The notes under the pieces: generated by a model | The model's database searches: none | What the model was told of the DNA's origin: nothing | The model's input: only the letters and a program-made list of their open reading frames with translations | Shown: positions 18,678 to 25,216 of the stretch, piece by piece | Layout: each line of letters begins with the position of its first letter | Position numbering within the stretch: the stretch's first letter is position 1 | Made by a program: the position numbers and the translations under genes | Assembly: GCA_016201275.1 (NCBI GenBank) | Contig: JACQDB010000034.1 | Span: forward strand, 1-64,000 | Source: Acidobacteriota bacterium | GTDB lineage: Bacteria > Acidobacteriota > Blastocatellia > UBA7656 | Length of the DNA stretch: 64,000 bases | Reading direction: 5' to 3'

Positions 18678-19640
18678 TCACTCGCACAGCGATTCTACAC
18701 TCTGCGCTCTGCTGAGATTGATTTTGTAGCGGTGCATCTTCTCGTACAAATTTTTGCGGCTGATGCCAAGAATTTCGGCGGCGCGGGTTTTATTGCCGCG
18801 CACATATTCCAGCACCTCGCGTATGTACACCGCTTCGAGTTCAGCAAGCGACGGTTTGTGCAAACGCGATTGCATCAAACGATTTGCCGAACGCAGATAA
18901 TCGGGCAGATGTTCCGGCTCGATGATTTCGCGATTCGTCCCCAGCACGGCGCGCTCGATGATGTTTCGCAACTCGCGTACATTGCCCGGAAAATCGTAGT
19001 CCAACAATAATTCCAATGTGGTCTTGGCCAGTTGCACGCCGGTGCGTCCGTTGCGCGCCGCAAACTGTTTGACAAACTGCTCGGCCAGCACCGGTATGTC
19101 TTCGCTGCGGTCTAATAATCGGGGTAATTCGATAGCCACCACCGCGAGGCGATAATAGAGATCGTTGCGAAAAGTGTGTGCGCGCACCGCCTCTTTCATA
19201 TCCACATTGGCAAGCGCGATGATGCGAACATCTATCTTGATGGCCTGCTTACCGCCGAGTCGTTCAAAGCTGCGCTCTTCAATAACGCGCAGCAGTTTGG
19301 CCTGTGCCGCAAGGCTGAGGTTAGAGATTTCGTCTAGCACCAAGGTGCCGCCGTTGGCCGCTTCAAATCTGCCGGGCTTGGACTCGATAGCTCCCGTGAA
19401 GGCACCTTTTTCAAAGCCGAACACTTCCGACTCGAATAAGTCTTCGGGCAAGGCCGCGCCATCAATTTTAACGAAAGGCTGATTGCGACGCGGACTTAAA
19501 TCATGTATGCAGCGCGCAAAGGCATCCTTGCCGGTTCCCGATTCGCCCAGCAACAACACACTGCTATCAGTCTGCGCCACTCGTTCGACGAGTTCGGCGA
19601 TTCGTTGCATGGCAGGTGAGGTGGTTACCAGCTTCATCAT
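18678..19640 (-). CDS. Sigma-54-dependent transcriptional activator without receiver domain
   Basis: 320 residues. The AAA+ domain starts almost at the N-terminus: Walker A is GESGTGKDAFARC (about residues 34-46), the sigma-54 contact loop is GAFTGA, and Walker B is GGTLVLDEI. A Fis-type helix-turn-helix near the C-terminus contains GNKTRAAEILGISRKNLYEK. There is no response-regulator, GAF or PAS domain, so the protein probably answers to a partner or acts constitutively. Placement among ribosome and NAD genes, between rsfS and rlmH, is suggestive, but the target promoters are not identifiable here. Signal input is unknown. Confidence 0.93.
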   Translation of the reverse strand: MMKLVTTSPAMQRIAELVERVAQTDSSVLLLGESGTGKDAFARCIHDLSPRRNQPFVKIDGAALPEDLFESEVFGFEKGAFTGAIESKPGRFEAANGGTLVLDEISNLSLAAQAKLLRVIEERSFERLGGKQAIKIDVRIIALANVDMKEAVRAHTFRNDLYYRLAVVAIELPRLLDRSEDIPVLAEQFVKQFAARNGRTGVQLAKTTLELLLDYDFPGNVRELRNIIERAVLGTNREIIEPEHLPDYLRSANRLMQSRLHKPSLAELEAVYIREVLEYVRGNKTRAAEILGISRKNLYEKMHRYKINLSRAQSVESLCE

Positions 19641-19685
19641 CGCTTGGTAAAAAGTCCTTTTGCATCAGCGGCAAAAAAAGCGGTT

Positions 19686-20069
19686 TTATAAAGTCAATTC
19701 GGTGCGTTTGGCATCGCGCCACAAGCGCTCCAGATCATAGAACCGCCGCGCCGAGTTGCTGAAAATATGCACAATAAAATCGCCGTAATCCAACAGTATC
19801 CATTCCGCCGAAGCGTAGCCTTCGATGTGCAGCGGACGTTTACCCGCTTGGCGTAGCTGGTCTTCTATGGCATCGGAAATTGCCTGTACCTGTTTGGGAT
19901 TCGCGCCGTTGCCAATCAGAAAAAACTCTGTGAAGGAAGCGACTTCGCGCAAATCTAAAATCACCAGAGCCTCGGCTTTCTTGTCACTGGCGGCGTGCGC
20001 GGCAAGCATCACGGCCTCGTCCGGTTCCGGGATGCTTGCGATGTTTTGCTCATTTGGAATACTACTCAT
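19686..20069 (-). CDS. rsfS: Ribosomal silencing factor RsfS
   Basis: 127 residues of the RsfS/YbeB/Iojap family. It binds ribosomal protein L14 and blocks joining of the 30S and 50S subunits when nutrients are short. The family core can be read as LVILDLREVASFTEFFLIGN, then IEGYASAEWILLDYGDFIVH and the F...RRFYDLERLW end. It begins 12 bp after nadD, the usual neighbour in many bacteria, so the two are almost certainly translated from one transcript. Confidence 0.95.
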   Translation of the reverse strand: MSSIPNEQNIASIPEPDEAVMLAAHAASDKKAEALVILDLREVASFTEFFLIGNGANPKQVQAISDAIEDQLRQAGKRPLHIEGYASAEWILLDYGDFIVHIFSNSARRFYDLERLWRDAKRTELTL

Positions 20070-20081
20070 ATGGTCTTGCCT

Positions 20082-20759
20082 TTATGGGTTTGCCTGCGCT
20101 TTCCTATATAAATTGTGTGTCTCTATGTACTCTATGACCGCTGGTTCGGTCAAACCTTCTATGCCGATTCCTTGTTGAACCCGGCGACGGATTTCCGTCG
20201 AAGAGACCGGGTAATTAACCAAATCCGTGAGGTAGATCAAACATTGGGGGGCGGTGTTGATCGCGCCCGCAATATTTTTTTTACCGCGCACATCCACCAC
20301 GCGGTCGCGCCAGTGGGCGGGCAGATGCGCCGCCGACATCTCGCCACCAGCGCGGGTGACCACGATGGTGTTGGTGCTGGCCAGCAAGCGCTGATAGTCG
20401 CGCCAGGTGGTGAGTTCGGCAAACGAGTCCGCGCCCATCACAAAAAACAGTTGCGCCGCCTCGCCATACGCCATACGCAAGCGTTCGATGGTGTGAATGG
20501 TGTACGGTCTTTCGGGCAGTTCGATCTCCATCTTCGAGACCCGTATGCGCGGCTCATGCTGCAAAGCCAGCACGCACATTTCGTAACGATAGAGCGACCC
20601 GGCAATCGCCTCCAGACTTTTGTGCGGCGGTTTGAAGGCGGGAATCACCAGCAATTCATCGAGCGCGAAATTCTTGACCACCGTGCGGGCGATTGCGATA
20701 TGCCCCACATGAATGGGGTCGAAGGTGCCGCCGTAAGCTCCTATGCGCTGCGCGTTCAG
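20082..20759 (-). CDS. nadD: Nicotinate-nucleotide adenylyltransferase NadD, probable CTG start
   Basis: Transfers AMP from ATP to nicotinate mononucleotide, the penultimate step of NAD synthesis. The nucleotide-binding GAYGGTFDPIHVGHIAIA signature lies at about residues 6-23, the SSTEIR motif is near residue 180, and the length (about 225) is normal. Translation cannot start at the first internal GTG (20708), because that would delete the essential GTFDPIHVGH loop. Upstream in the same frame there is a stop (TAG) two codons before a CTG at 20759, and no ATG, GTG or TTG in between. The CTG is preceded by GAGG at good spacing, so CTG is the likely initiator. obgE ends 21 bp upstream and rsfS follows 12 bp downstream. 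Confidence 0.9.
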   Translation of the reverse strand: MNAQRIGAYGGTFDPIHVGHIAIARTVVKNFALDELLVIPAFKPPHKSLEAIAGSLYRYEMCVLALQHEPRIRVSKMEIELPERPYTIHTIERLRMAYGEAAQLFFVMGADSFAELTTWRDYQRLLASTNTIVVTRAGGEMSAAHLPAHWRDRVVDVRGKKNIAGAINTAPQCLIYLTDLVNYPVSSTEIRRRVQQGIGIEGLTEPAVIEYIETHNLYRKAQANP

Positions 20760-20780
20760 TCTCTACCTCATCCGAATGGT

Positions 20781-21860
20781 TTAGCGGTTGCCGACGCTTT
20801 GGGTTTCCTGAAAATCGGCAGTCGCAGCAACTTCAAGGGCTTTGTTGGCCTGCTGAAGTTCTTCTAGGCGTTGCCCCAGTTTGAAGATCAACTCTTTGAT
20901 GCCCAAGCCTGTCGCCGATGAAATTTCCAGCATCTCCAAGCCTTGGGCTTCGCAAAACGTCCGCAATCGGGCGACCCGTTCCGGTTCATCCAGCGCGTCC
21001 AGTTTGGAAGCAACAACTATTTGCGGTTTCTCTAACAAGGCCGGATTGTAAGACGCCAACTCGTGTTGTATGGTCGTGAAATCTTCAACCGGGTCGCGCT
21101 CCGTCGAAGAGACATCCACGAGGTGCAGCAACAGTTTGTTGCGTTCGACGTGGCGCAGAAAATCGAGACCCAGACCGACGCCTTCGTGCGCTCCTTCAAT
21201 CAAACCGGGAATGTCGGCCACCACATAGGTTTTATAATCGCTGGCCTCGCCGTAAGAGACGACGCCGAGATTAGGCACCAGCGTGGTGAAAGGGTAATCG
21301 GCGATTTTCGGTTTGGCCGCTGAGATGCGCGAAATCAAAGTTGATTTACCGGCATTGGGAAAGCCCACCAATCCCACATCGGCGATCAATTTTAATTCCA
21401 TCTGCAAATGGCGAATCGCTCCCAACCTGCCGTCTTCGTGATAACGCGGGGCGCGATTGGTCGAAGTGGCAAACTGCGCGTTGCCACGACCGCCGCGACC
21501 GCCCGGCGCGATGTTGAGGCGGTCGCCTATGGTAGCAAAGTCATGAATCAATTCGCCGGTATCGGCGTTGGTGACCAAGGTGCCAACCGGAACGAGAATA
21601 GTGATGTCTTCGCCATCGCGTCCGTGTTTGTTGCTGCCTTCGCCGTGTGCGCCGCGTTCCGCGCGGAATTCAGGGTTGAAGCGAAATTGCAGGAGGGTGT
21701 TGAGTTGGTCTGTGGCTTCCATAAAGACCGAACCGCCACGACCTCCATCGCCGCCCGAAGGGCCGCCGCGTGGCACGAATTTCTCGCGGCGAAAAGCGGT
21801 TACGCCGTTGCCGCCATCGCCGCCTTTTACTACTATCCTGGCTCGGTCTAGAAACTGCAT
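20781..21860 (-). CDS. obgE: Obg-family GTPase ObgE
   Basis: 359 residues. The N-terminal glycine-rich Obg fold ([20 protein letters not shown], then [14 protein letters not shown]) covers residues 1-158. The G domain follows, with G1 GFPNAGKST, switch region [15 protein letters not shown]3 DIPGLIEG, and an ASKLDA motif in place of NKxD, as in some family members. Obg proteins act in late 50S assembly and link GTP/ppGpp levels to growth. The C-terminus is short, with no long OCT domain. It lies downstream of the L21 and L27 genes, the classical rplU-rpmA-obgE order, with a 90-bp repeat-filled gap before it. Confidence 0.97.
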   Translation of the reverse strand: MQFLDRARIVVKGGDGGNGVTAFRREKFVPRGGPSGGDGGRGGSVFMEATDQLNTLLQFRFNPEFRAERGAHGEGSNKHGRDGEDITILVPVGTLVTNADTGELIHDFATIGDRLNIAPGGRGGRGNAQFATSTNRAPRYHEDGRLGAIRHLQMELKLIADVGLVGFPNAGKSTLISRISAAKPKIADYPFTTLVPNLGVVSYGEASDYKTYVVADIPGLIEGAHEGVGLGLDFLRHVERNKLLLHLVDVSSTERDPVEDFTTIQHELASYNPALLEKPQIVVASKLDALDEPERVARLRTFCEAQGLEMLEISSATGLGIKELIFKLGQRLEELQQANKALEVAATADFQETQSVGNR

Positions 21861-21865
21861 CGTAG

Positions 21866-21951
21866 TCCTTAGTCCTTAGTCCTTAGTCCTTCGCAGTCAT
21901 CAGTCAGTGGTGAAACCCAACTAATGACTAATGACTAATGACTAATGACTA
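21866..21951. repeat. Short direct repeats between rpmA and obgE
   Basis: Four tandem copies of a TAGTCCT/TTAGTCC unit (about 21866-21893) and four copies of TAATGACTAATGAC-type units (about 21921-21949) are arranged roughly as an inverted pair around a short spacer. The array begins just past the obgE start and ends at the rpmA stop codon. It may form a long AT-rich stem on the transcript. Confidence 0.7.
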
Positions 21952-22206
21952 AGATTGTGGATAAACGCTGATGAATTTGCCTCGGCGTCCTTTTTCTTCA
22001 AACTTGACGAAGCCGGAGACCATCGCAAACAGGGTGTCGTCCGAGCCACGCCCGACGTTGTTGCCGGGTTTGAATTTCGTGCCGCGCTGGCGAACCAGAA
22101 TTTCGCCGCCGTTGACGGCCTGTCCGCCAAAGCGTTTGACGCCCAAACGCTGGGCATTGGAATCGCGCCCGTTGCGCGAACTGCCTACACCTTTCTTATG
22201 TGCCAT
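21949..22206 (-). CDS. rpmA: 50S ribosomal protein L27
   Basis: 85 residues. The start [20 protein letters not shown] and the core [15 protein letters not shown] are diagnostic for L27, the large-subunit protein whose N-terminal tail reaches the peptidyl-transferase centre. There is no cleavable N-terminal extension of the Firmicutes kind. It follows rplU by 43 bp. Confidence 0.97.
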   Translation of the reverse strand: MAHKKGVGSSRNGRDSNAQRLGVKRFGGQAVNGGEILVRQRGTKFKPGNNVGRGSDDTLFAMVSGFVKFEEKGRRGKFISVYPQS

Positions 22207-22249
22207 AACTCCTCGAAAGCGGCTGATGAATGCCGTAGTGAAAAAAAAA

Positions 22250-22561
22250 TTATGAACCCAGTGATTCGATCTTCACGGCGGTAAAATTCTGCCGATGGCC
22301 GTGGGTCTTCTTGTATTGTTTGCGGCGTTTCATCTTGAAGACGATGATTTTTTTGCCGCGTCCATGTTCGACTACTGTGCCGGAGACGCGTATGCCATCA
22401 AGCACCGGAGTGCCCAGATGGATGTTGTCGCCATCGCCTTTGGCGAGGGTATCGAACTCGACCGCTGCGCCGACTTCGGCGATCAGTGTAGGAACGCGAA
22501 CGACTTCGCCTTCGGTGACGCGGAACTGTTTGCCGCCGGTTTGAATAACTGCGTATGCCAT
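22250..22561 (-). CDS. rplU: 50S ribosomal protein L21
   Basis: 103 residues starting at the ATG at 22561 ([19 protein letters not shown]), the standard L21 N-terminus; an upstream extension of the frame is not needed. It ends with the basic [20 protein letters not shown] region typical of L21, which contacts 23S rRNA. It is first in the run rplU-rpmA-obgE-nadD-rsfS, so the promoter should lie in 22562-22776, which it shares with the divergent DUF4870-type gene. Confidence 0.97.
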   Translation of the reverse strand: MAYAVIQTGGKQFRVTEGEVVRVPTLIAEVGAAVEFDTLAKGDGDNIHLGTPVLDGIRVSGTVVEHGRGKKIIVFKMKRRKQYKKTHGHRQNFTAVKIESLGS

Positions 22562-22776
22562 GTTGATTCTCCCAAAACGTAACGTAAACGAAAGTCTGTG
22601 ATTATAACGAGCGAATTTCGCCGCTGTCAACAGCAGGTTGGCGACGCGACGCGGCGGCGCTTGTCACGGTAGTGGACGCGGACGCGGCGCTTGCCTGTTG
22701 CCGGTCTCTTTAGTAGTATTCGGCGGCACGGCGACAGCCGGGATTTTGGCACAAAATAATTGAAAGGGGATAACAG

Positions 22777-23361
22777 ATGAGTAATCAACCGCCGTATGGA
22801 AATCCGCCGGGAGGCTATCCGCCACCGCCGGAAGGGGGAGGCTATCAGGGTGGAGGCTACCCGCCGCCGCCGGGTGGAGGTTATCCGCCGCAAGGAGGTT
22901 ATCCACCGCCGGGAGGTGCTGGATACGGCGGCGGCTATGGAGGACCACCGCCGGAAAATAAAACCAAGACCTTGGGCTTGAGTTATAACGTCGCAGCCTT
23001 GCTCTGTTATTTGCCATTCTGTTTGTGTTGCGTCAATCTGATTCCCTGTATTCTATGGTTGGCCACGGAACCGAAAGAAAATCGTTTCCTGCGTTTTCAT
23101 GCGTTGCAGGGACTCATACTTTTTGGTTTCTTTATGGCAATCCTCATTGTCCTCAGAATACTGGGAGCTGTTGTCAACACGGGAGCCAGAATAACCGATT
23201 CTGGTGTAGCATTCTTGGGAGGCAACTTAATACTTCTAGTAATTAATTTAGTCTTCTGGGTGGTTGTTTTGGTGGTTCACATCATCGCGATGATAAAAGC
23301 GAACCAGATGCAGATGTGGAAACTGCCGATCATTGGCGACATTGCGGAAAAGAACAGCTAA
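22777..23361 (+). CDS. DUF4870/Tic20-like small membrane protein with Gly/Pro/Tyr-rich N-terminus
   Basis: 194 residues. The first 65 are a repetitive GGYPPPPG-type sequence (about six imperfect repeats), likely disordered and facing the cytoplasm. Three or four membrane segments follow, at about residues 70-95, 108-135 and 142-168. The ENRFLRFHALQGLILFG loop is typical of DUF4870 proteins. The family's function is not established. GGGGA precedes the ATG. The gene diverges from rplU and is followed by a good terminator at 23391-23431. The GC-rich repeat encoding the N-terminus may slip during replication, so length variation between strains would not be surprising. Confidence 0.85.
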   Translation: MSNQPPYGNPPGGYPPPPEGGGYQGGGYPPPPGGGYPPQGGYPPPGGAGYGGGYGGPPPENKTKTLGLSYNVAALLCYLPFCLCCVNLIPCILWLATEPKENRFLRFHALQGLILFGFFMAILIVLRILGAVVNTGARITDSGVAFLGGNLILLVINLVFWVVVLVVHIIAMIKANQMQMWKLPIIGDIAEKNS

Positions 23362-23390
23362 TCGCTTCCGCTGCAAACGCATTTTGAAAG

Positions 23391-23431
23391 AGCCTGTCAG
23401 CGGTGTGCTGCATCGTGGGCAGGCTTTTTTT
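23391..23431 (+). terminator. Rho-independent terminator of the DUF4870-type gene
   Basis: AGCCTGTC pairs with GGCAGGCT (one G-U pair) around a loop of about 20 nt, followed by seven T residues. It lies about 30 bp after the stop codon at 23361. Confidence 0.75.
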
Positions 23432-23521
23432 CTGGTGAAACTGAACTGGCTTGCGCCATTCGTCGAGTCGAAAAATTCTCTCGAAGATTATGCCGTTGTC
23501 CGCTTCAAGCGGCGCAATTTT

Positions 23522-24562
23522 TCATTCCCGATGCGCTTCATCCGGCAACGCCGTGATGCTCAACCGCTGATCGTTGCGCTTGCCGTGTTGGATAGCTTGC
23601 GCCATCTCTTGCGTCGTTTGAAAAAGTCCGCTCTTCCAAATCAACAACGTACAACCAATCAACGTCACGGTTGCCGCGATGCCGCCTTCCGGCCCGTAGT
23701 CCGCGCCGGAAATCCATCTGTGGGTAGATTGTCCGTCCAGCCAGGCGAAATTTTTGAACACCTTGATGCCGCTTACCGGCAAGCCGAACACCAGAGTCAT
23801 TACCAGATTCCAGGAAAAATGCAGCGCCGTTGCCAGCCACAAACTCCGCGTCATCAAGTACGCGAGGCCTAGCCACACCCCCGCAAGCACGGTGTTGAAG
23901 GTCGAGAAAAAGGTCGCGCCAGCGTTTGCCAAATGCATGATACCGAAGATGGCCGACGTGATGGCGACCGCTACACCTGCGCCCAGATTATGCTCCAGCG
24001 CTTGAAAAGCAAAACCGCGAACCAACGCCTCTTCATTGGCCGCCGCGATCAAAAAGAAGAGGCAATAAATTACTACTGACTGCACCAGCGCCGCGCCCGT
24101 AGTCTGCAACGTGAAATGGGTTGCGCCAGTTGCCGCCGCGATGCCGACCGCTATGGTTAAGGTTACTGCGCCAAGCGCAACACAGAAACTGAAATCGCGC
24201 CACCAGCCTTTGTGCAATTGAAACCCTGTTGAGGCAACCGTGCGGCGTTCCAATAATCTGGCGCAGACGCCGTTGGCGATCAACACCGACAACAGGCTTA
24301 CGCTGTTGAGCAGGCCGAGACGGAATATGTCTATCCAGCCGCCGTTGGCTGAAGCGTCCGGCGGTTGTAAGAAATCGCGCAGTGCTGGGAAGAGCAGGCT
24401 GAGAATAAAAACCGTGCCGCCGATGAGTTGCGCCGCAAGCGCCAGAACAAGCAAAAACATGATGACGCGCCAACCGGAACGCCACTCGCCCTCGGCGTTG
24501 ACGAACAGCGTTTTGAGCGCAGAGACAGGCGATGGATTGGGCGGCATAGGCGATTGATTCAT
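23522..24562 (-). CDS. CPBP family intramembrane metalloprotease (CAAX/Abi type)
   Basis: 346 residues and about eight membrane segments. The family motifs are present: E177-E178 with R182 in ANEEALVRGFAFQ, and H210 in FGIMHLANAG, which are the glutamate and histidine residues of the glutamic-type active site. Related proteins process prenylated proteins, mature bacteriocins or act in membrane signalling; no partner is encoded nearby. Expression is probably monocistronic. The ribosome-binding site before the ATG at 24562 is weak, so the start could be a few codons further in. Confidence 0.88.
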   Translation of the reverse strand: MNQSPMPPNPSPVSALKTLFVNAEGEWRSGWRVIMFLLVLALAAQLIGGTVFILSLLFPALRDFLQPPDASANGGWIDIFRLGLLNSVSLLSVLIANGVCARLLERRTVASTGFQLHKGWWRDFSFCVALGAVTLTIAVGIAAATGATHFTLQTTGAALVQSVVIYCLFFLIAAANEEALVRGFAFQALEHNLGAGVAVAITSAIFGIMHLANAGATFFSTFNTVLAGVWLGLAYLMTRSLWLATALHFSWNLVMTLVFGLPVSGIKVFKNFAWLDGQSTHRWISGADYGPEGGIAATVTLIGCTLLIWKSGLFQTTQEMAQAIQHGKRNDQRLSITALPDEAHRE

Positions 24563-24689
24563 AGCTTGCGAATCTATAATTCGCCGACTATGACAGTCAA
24601 GAAGATTTCACCTTTGAGCCGGCAGGCAGAGCCGCACAACGCGCAGAGGATGGATAAGGAAAAGGCAAAATGACGGTGAGGAAAAAAAT

Positions 24690-24798
24690 GTGATTGTTGG
24701 TACCGACCAGATAGATGAGAAGAGAAGCAGGATGAAGCAGATGGGGTGTTATATCTTTAGGTTCGCTCCTCATCCATCCAGTCCGTACCAACAATCAC
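24690..24798. repeat. Inverted-repeat element H (single copy)
   Basis: 109 bp bounded by GTGATTGTTGGTACCGAC and GTCCGTACCAACAATCAC, an 18-bp inverted repeat with one mismatch. The interior is not palindromic, and no second copy is visible in the window. It is MITE-like in form, but without the TA border seen in the other families. Confidence 0.65.
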
Positions 24799-24990
24799 TT
24801 GAAGAAAGGACGAATCAACAACAACAAACAAAAACCAGAAAGGAAAAACATTCGCGATTCCCAAAATGATGAAGCGTGCAAAGCCACCTTTTTTTACGCC
24901 TGCGGTAAACGGCGCATCATCATTGGTGAATCAGTACAACCTTCAAAGAACAAAAAATTGCTATCGCTTTTAAGAAAAATTTTTCCGGTT

Positions 24991-25054
24991 TAGAGGCGGT
25001 CTTTGACCGCCGCGTTTCGAGATTTACCACACGGGCGGTCTTTGACCGCCTCTA
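24991..25054. repeat. Short hairpin element G with the shared GCGGTC...GACCGC module
   Basis: TAGAGGCGGTCTTTGACCGCC at the left and GGCGGTCTTTGACCGCCTCTA at the right are exact reverse complements apart from the central loop bases. The whole is bordered by TA and 64 bp long. The GCGGTC-loop-GACCGC module also occurs inside families B and F. Confidence 0.75.
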
Positions 25055-25114
25055 AATGGCAGGATACTTTTGCTAACGATTATCAATCACTGGCCGCGAC
25101 CACGGGCGAGCAAT

Positions 25115-25216
25115 TAGAGCGTGTCGCAAAATTCCAGCAACAGTCCATATGTTGTGGATAGTCAAACCATCGCACACAATATATGGACAGAAAATCCATT
25201 TCTTCGACAAGCTCTA
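25115..25216. repeat. Family A MITE-like element (copy A2), supplies a stop codon
   Basis: 102 bp, TA at both borders, ends GAGCGTGTCGCAAA and TTCGACAAGCTC. The right-hand TA and the adjoining C (25214-25216, read as TAG on the minus strand) form the stop codon of the FecR/DUF6600 gene. Removing the element and one TA gives AAT-TAA at the same place, so the ancestral stop was probably TAA. Confidence 0.9.

Larger units (their letters stand above)
24563..25114. other. Intergenic region with two inverted-repeat elements
   Basis: No convincing gene. It contains the inverted-repeat element at 24690-24798 and the short hairpin at 24991-25054. A 64-codon frame from a TTG at 24799 has no ribosome-binding site and no recognisable protein. 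Confidence 0.5.

Noticed and set aside
24799-24993. 64-codon frame starting at the edge of an inverted-repeat element
   Set aside because: TTG start without ribosome-binding site, no recognisable sequence, surrounded by repeats.
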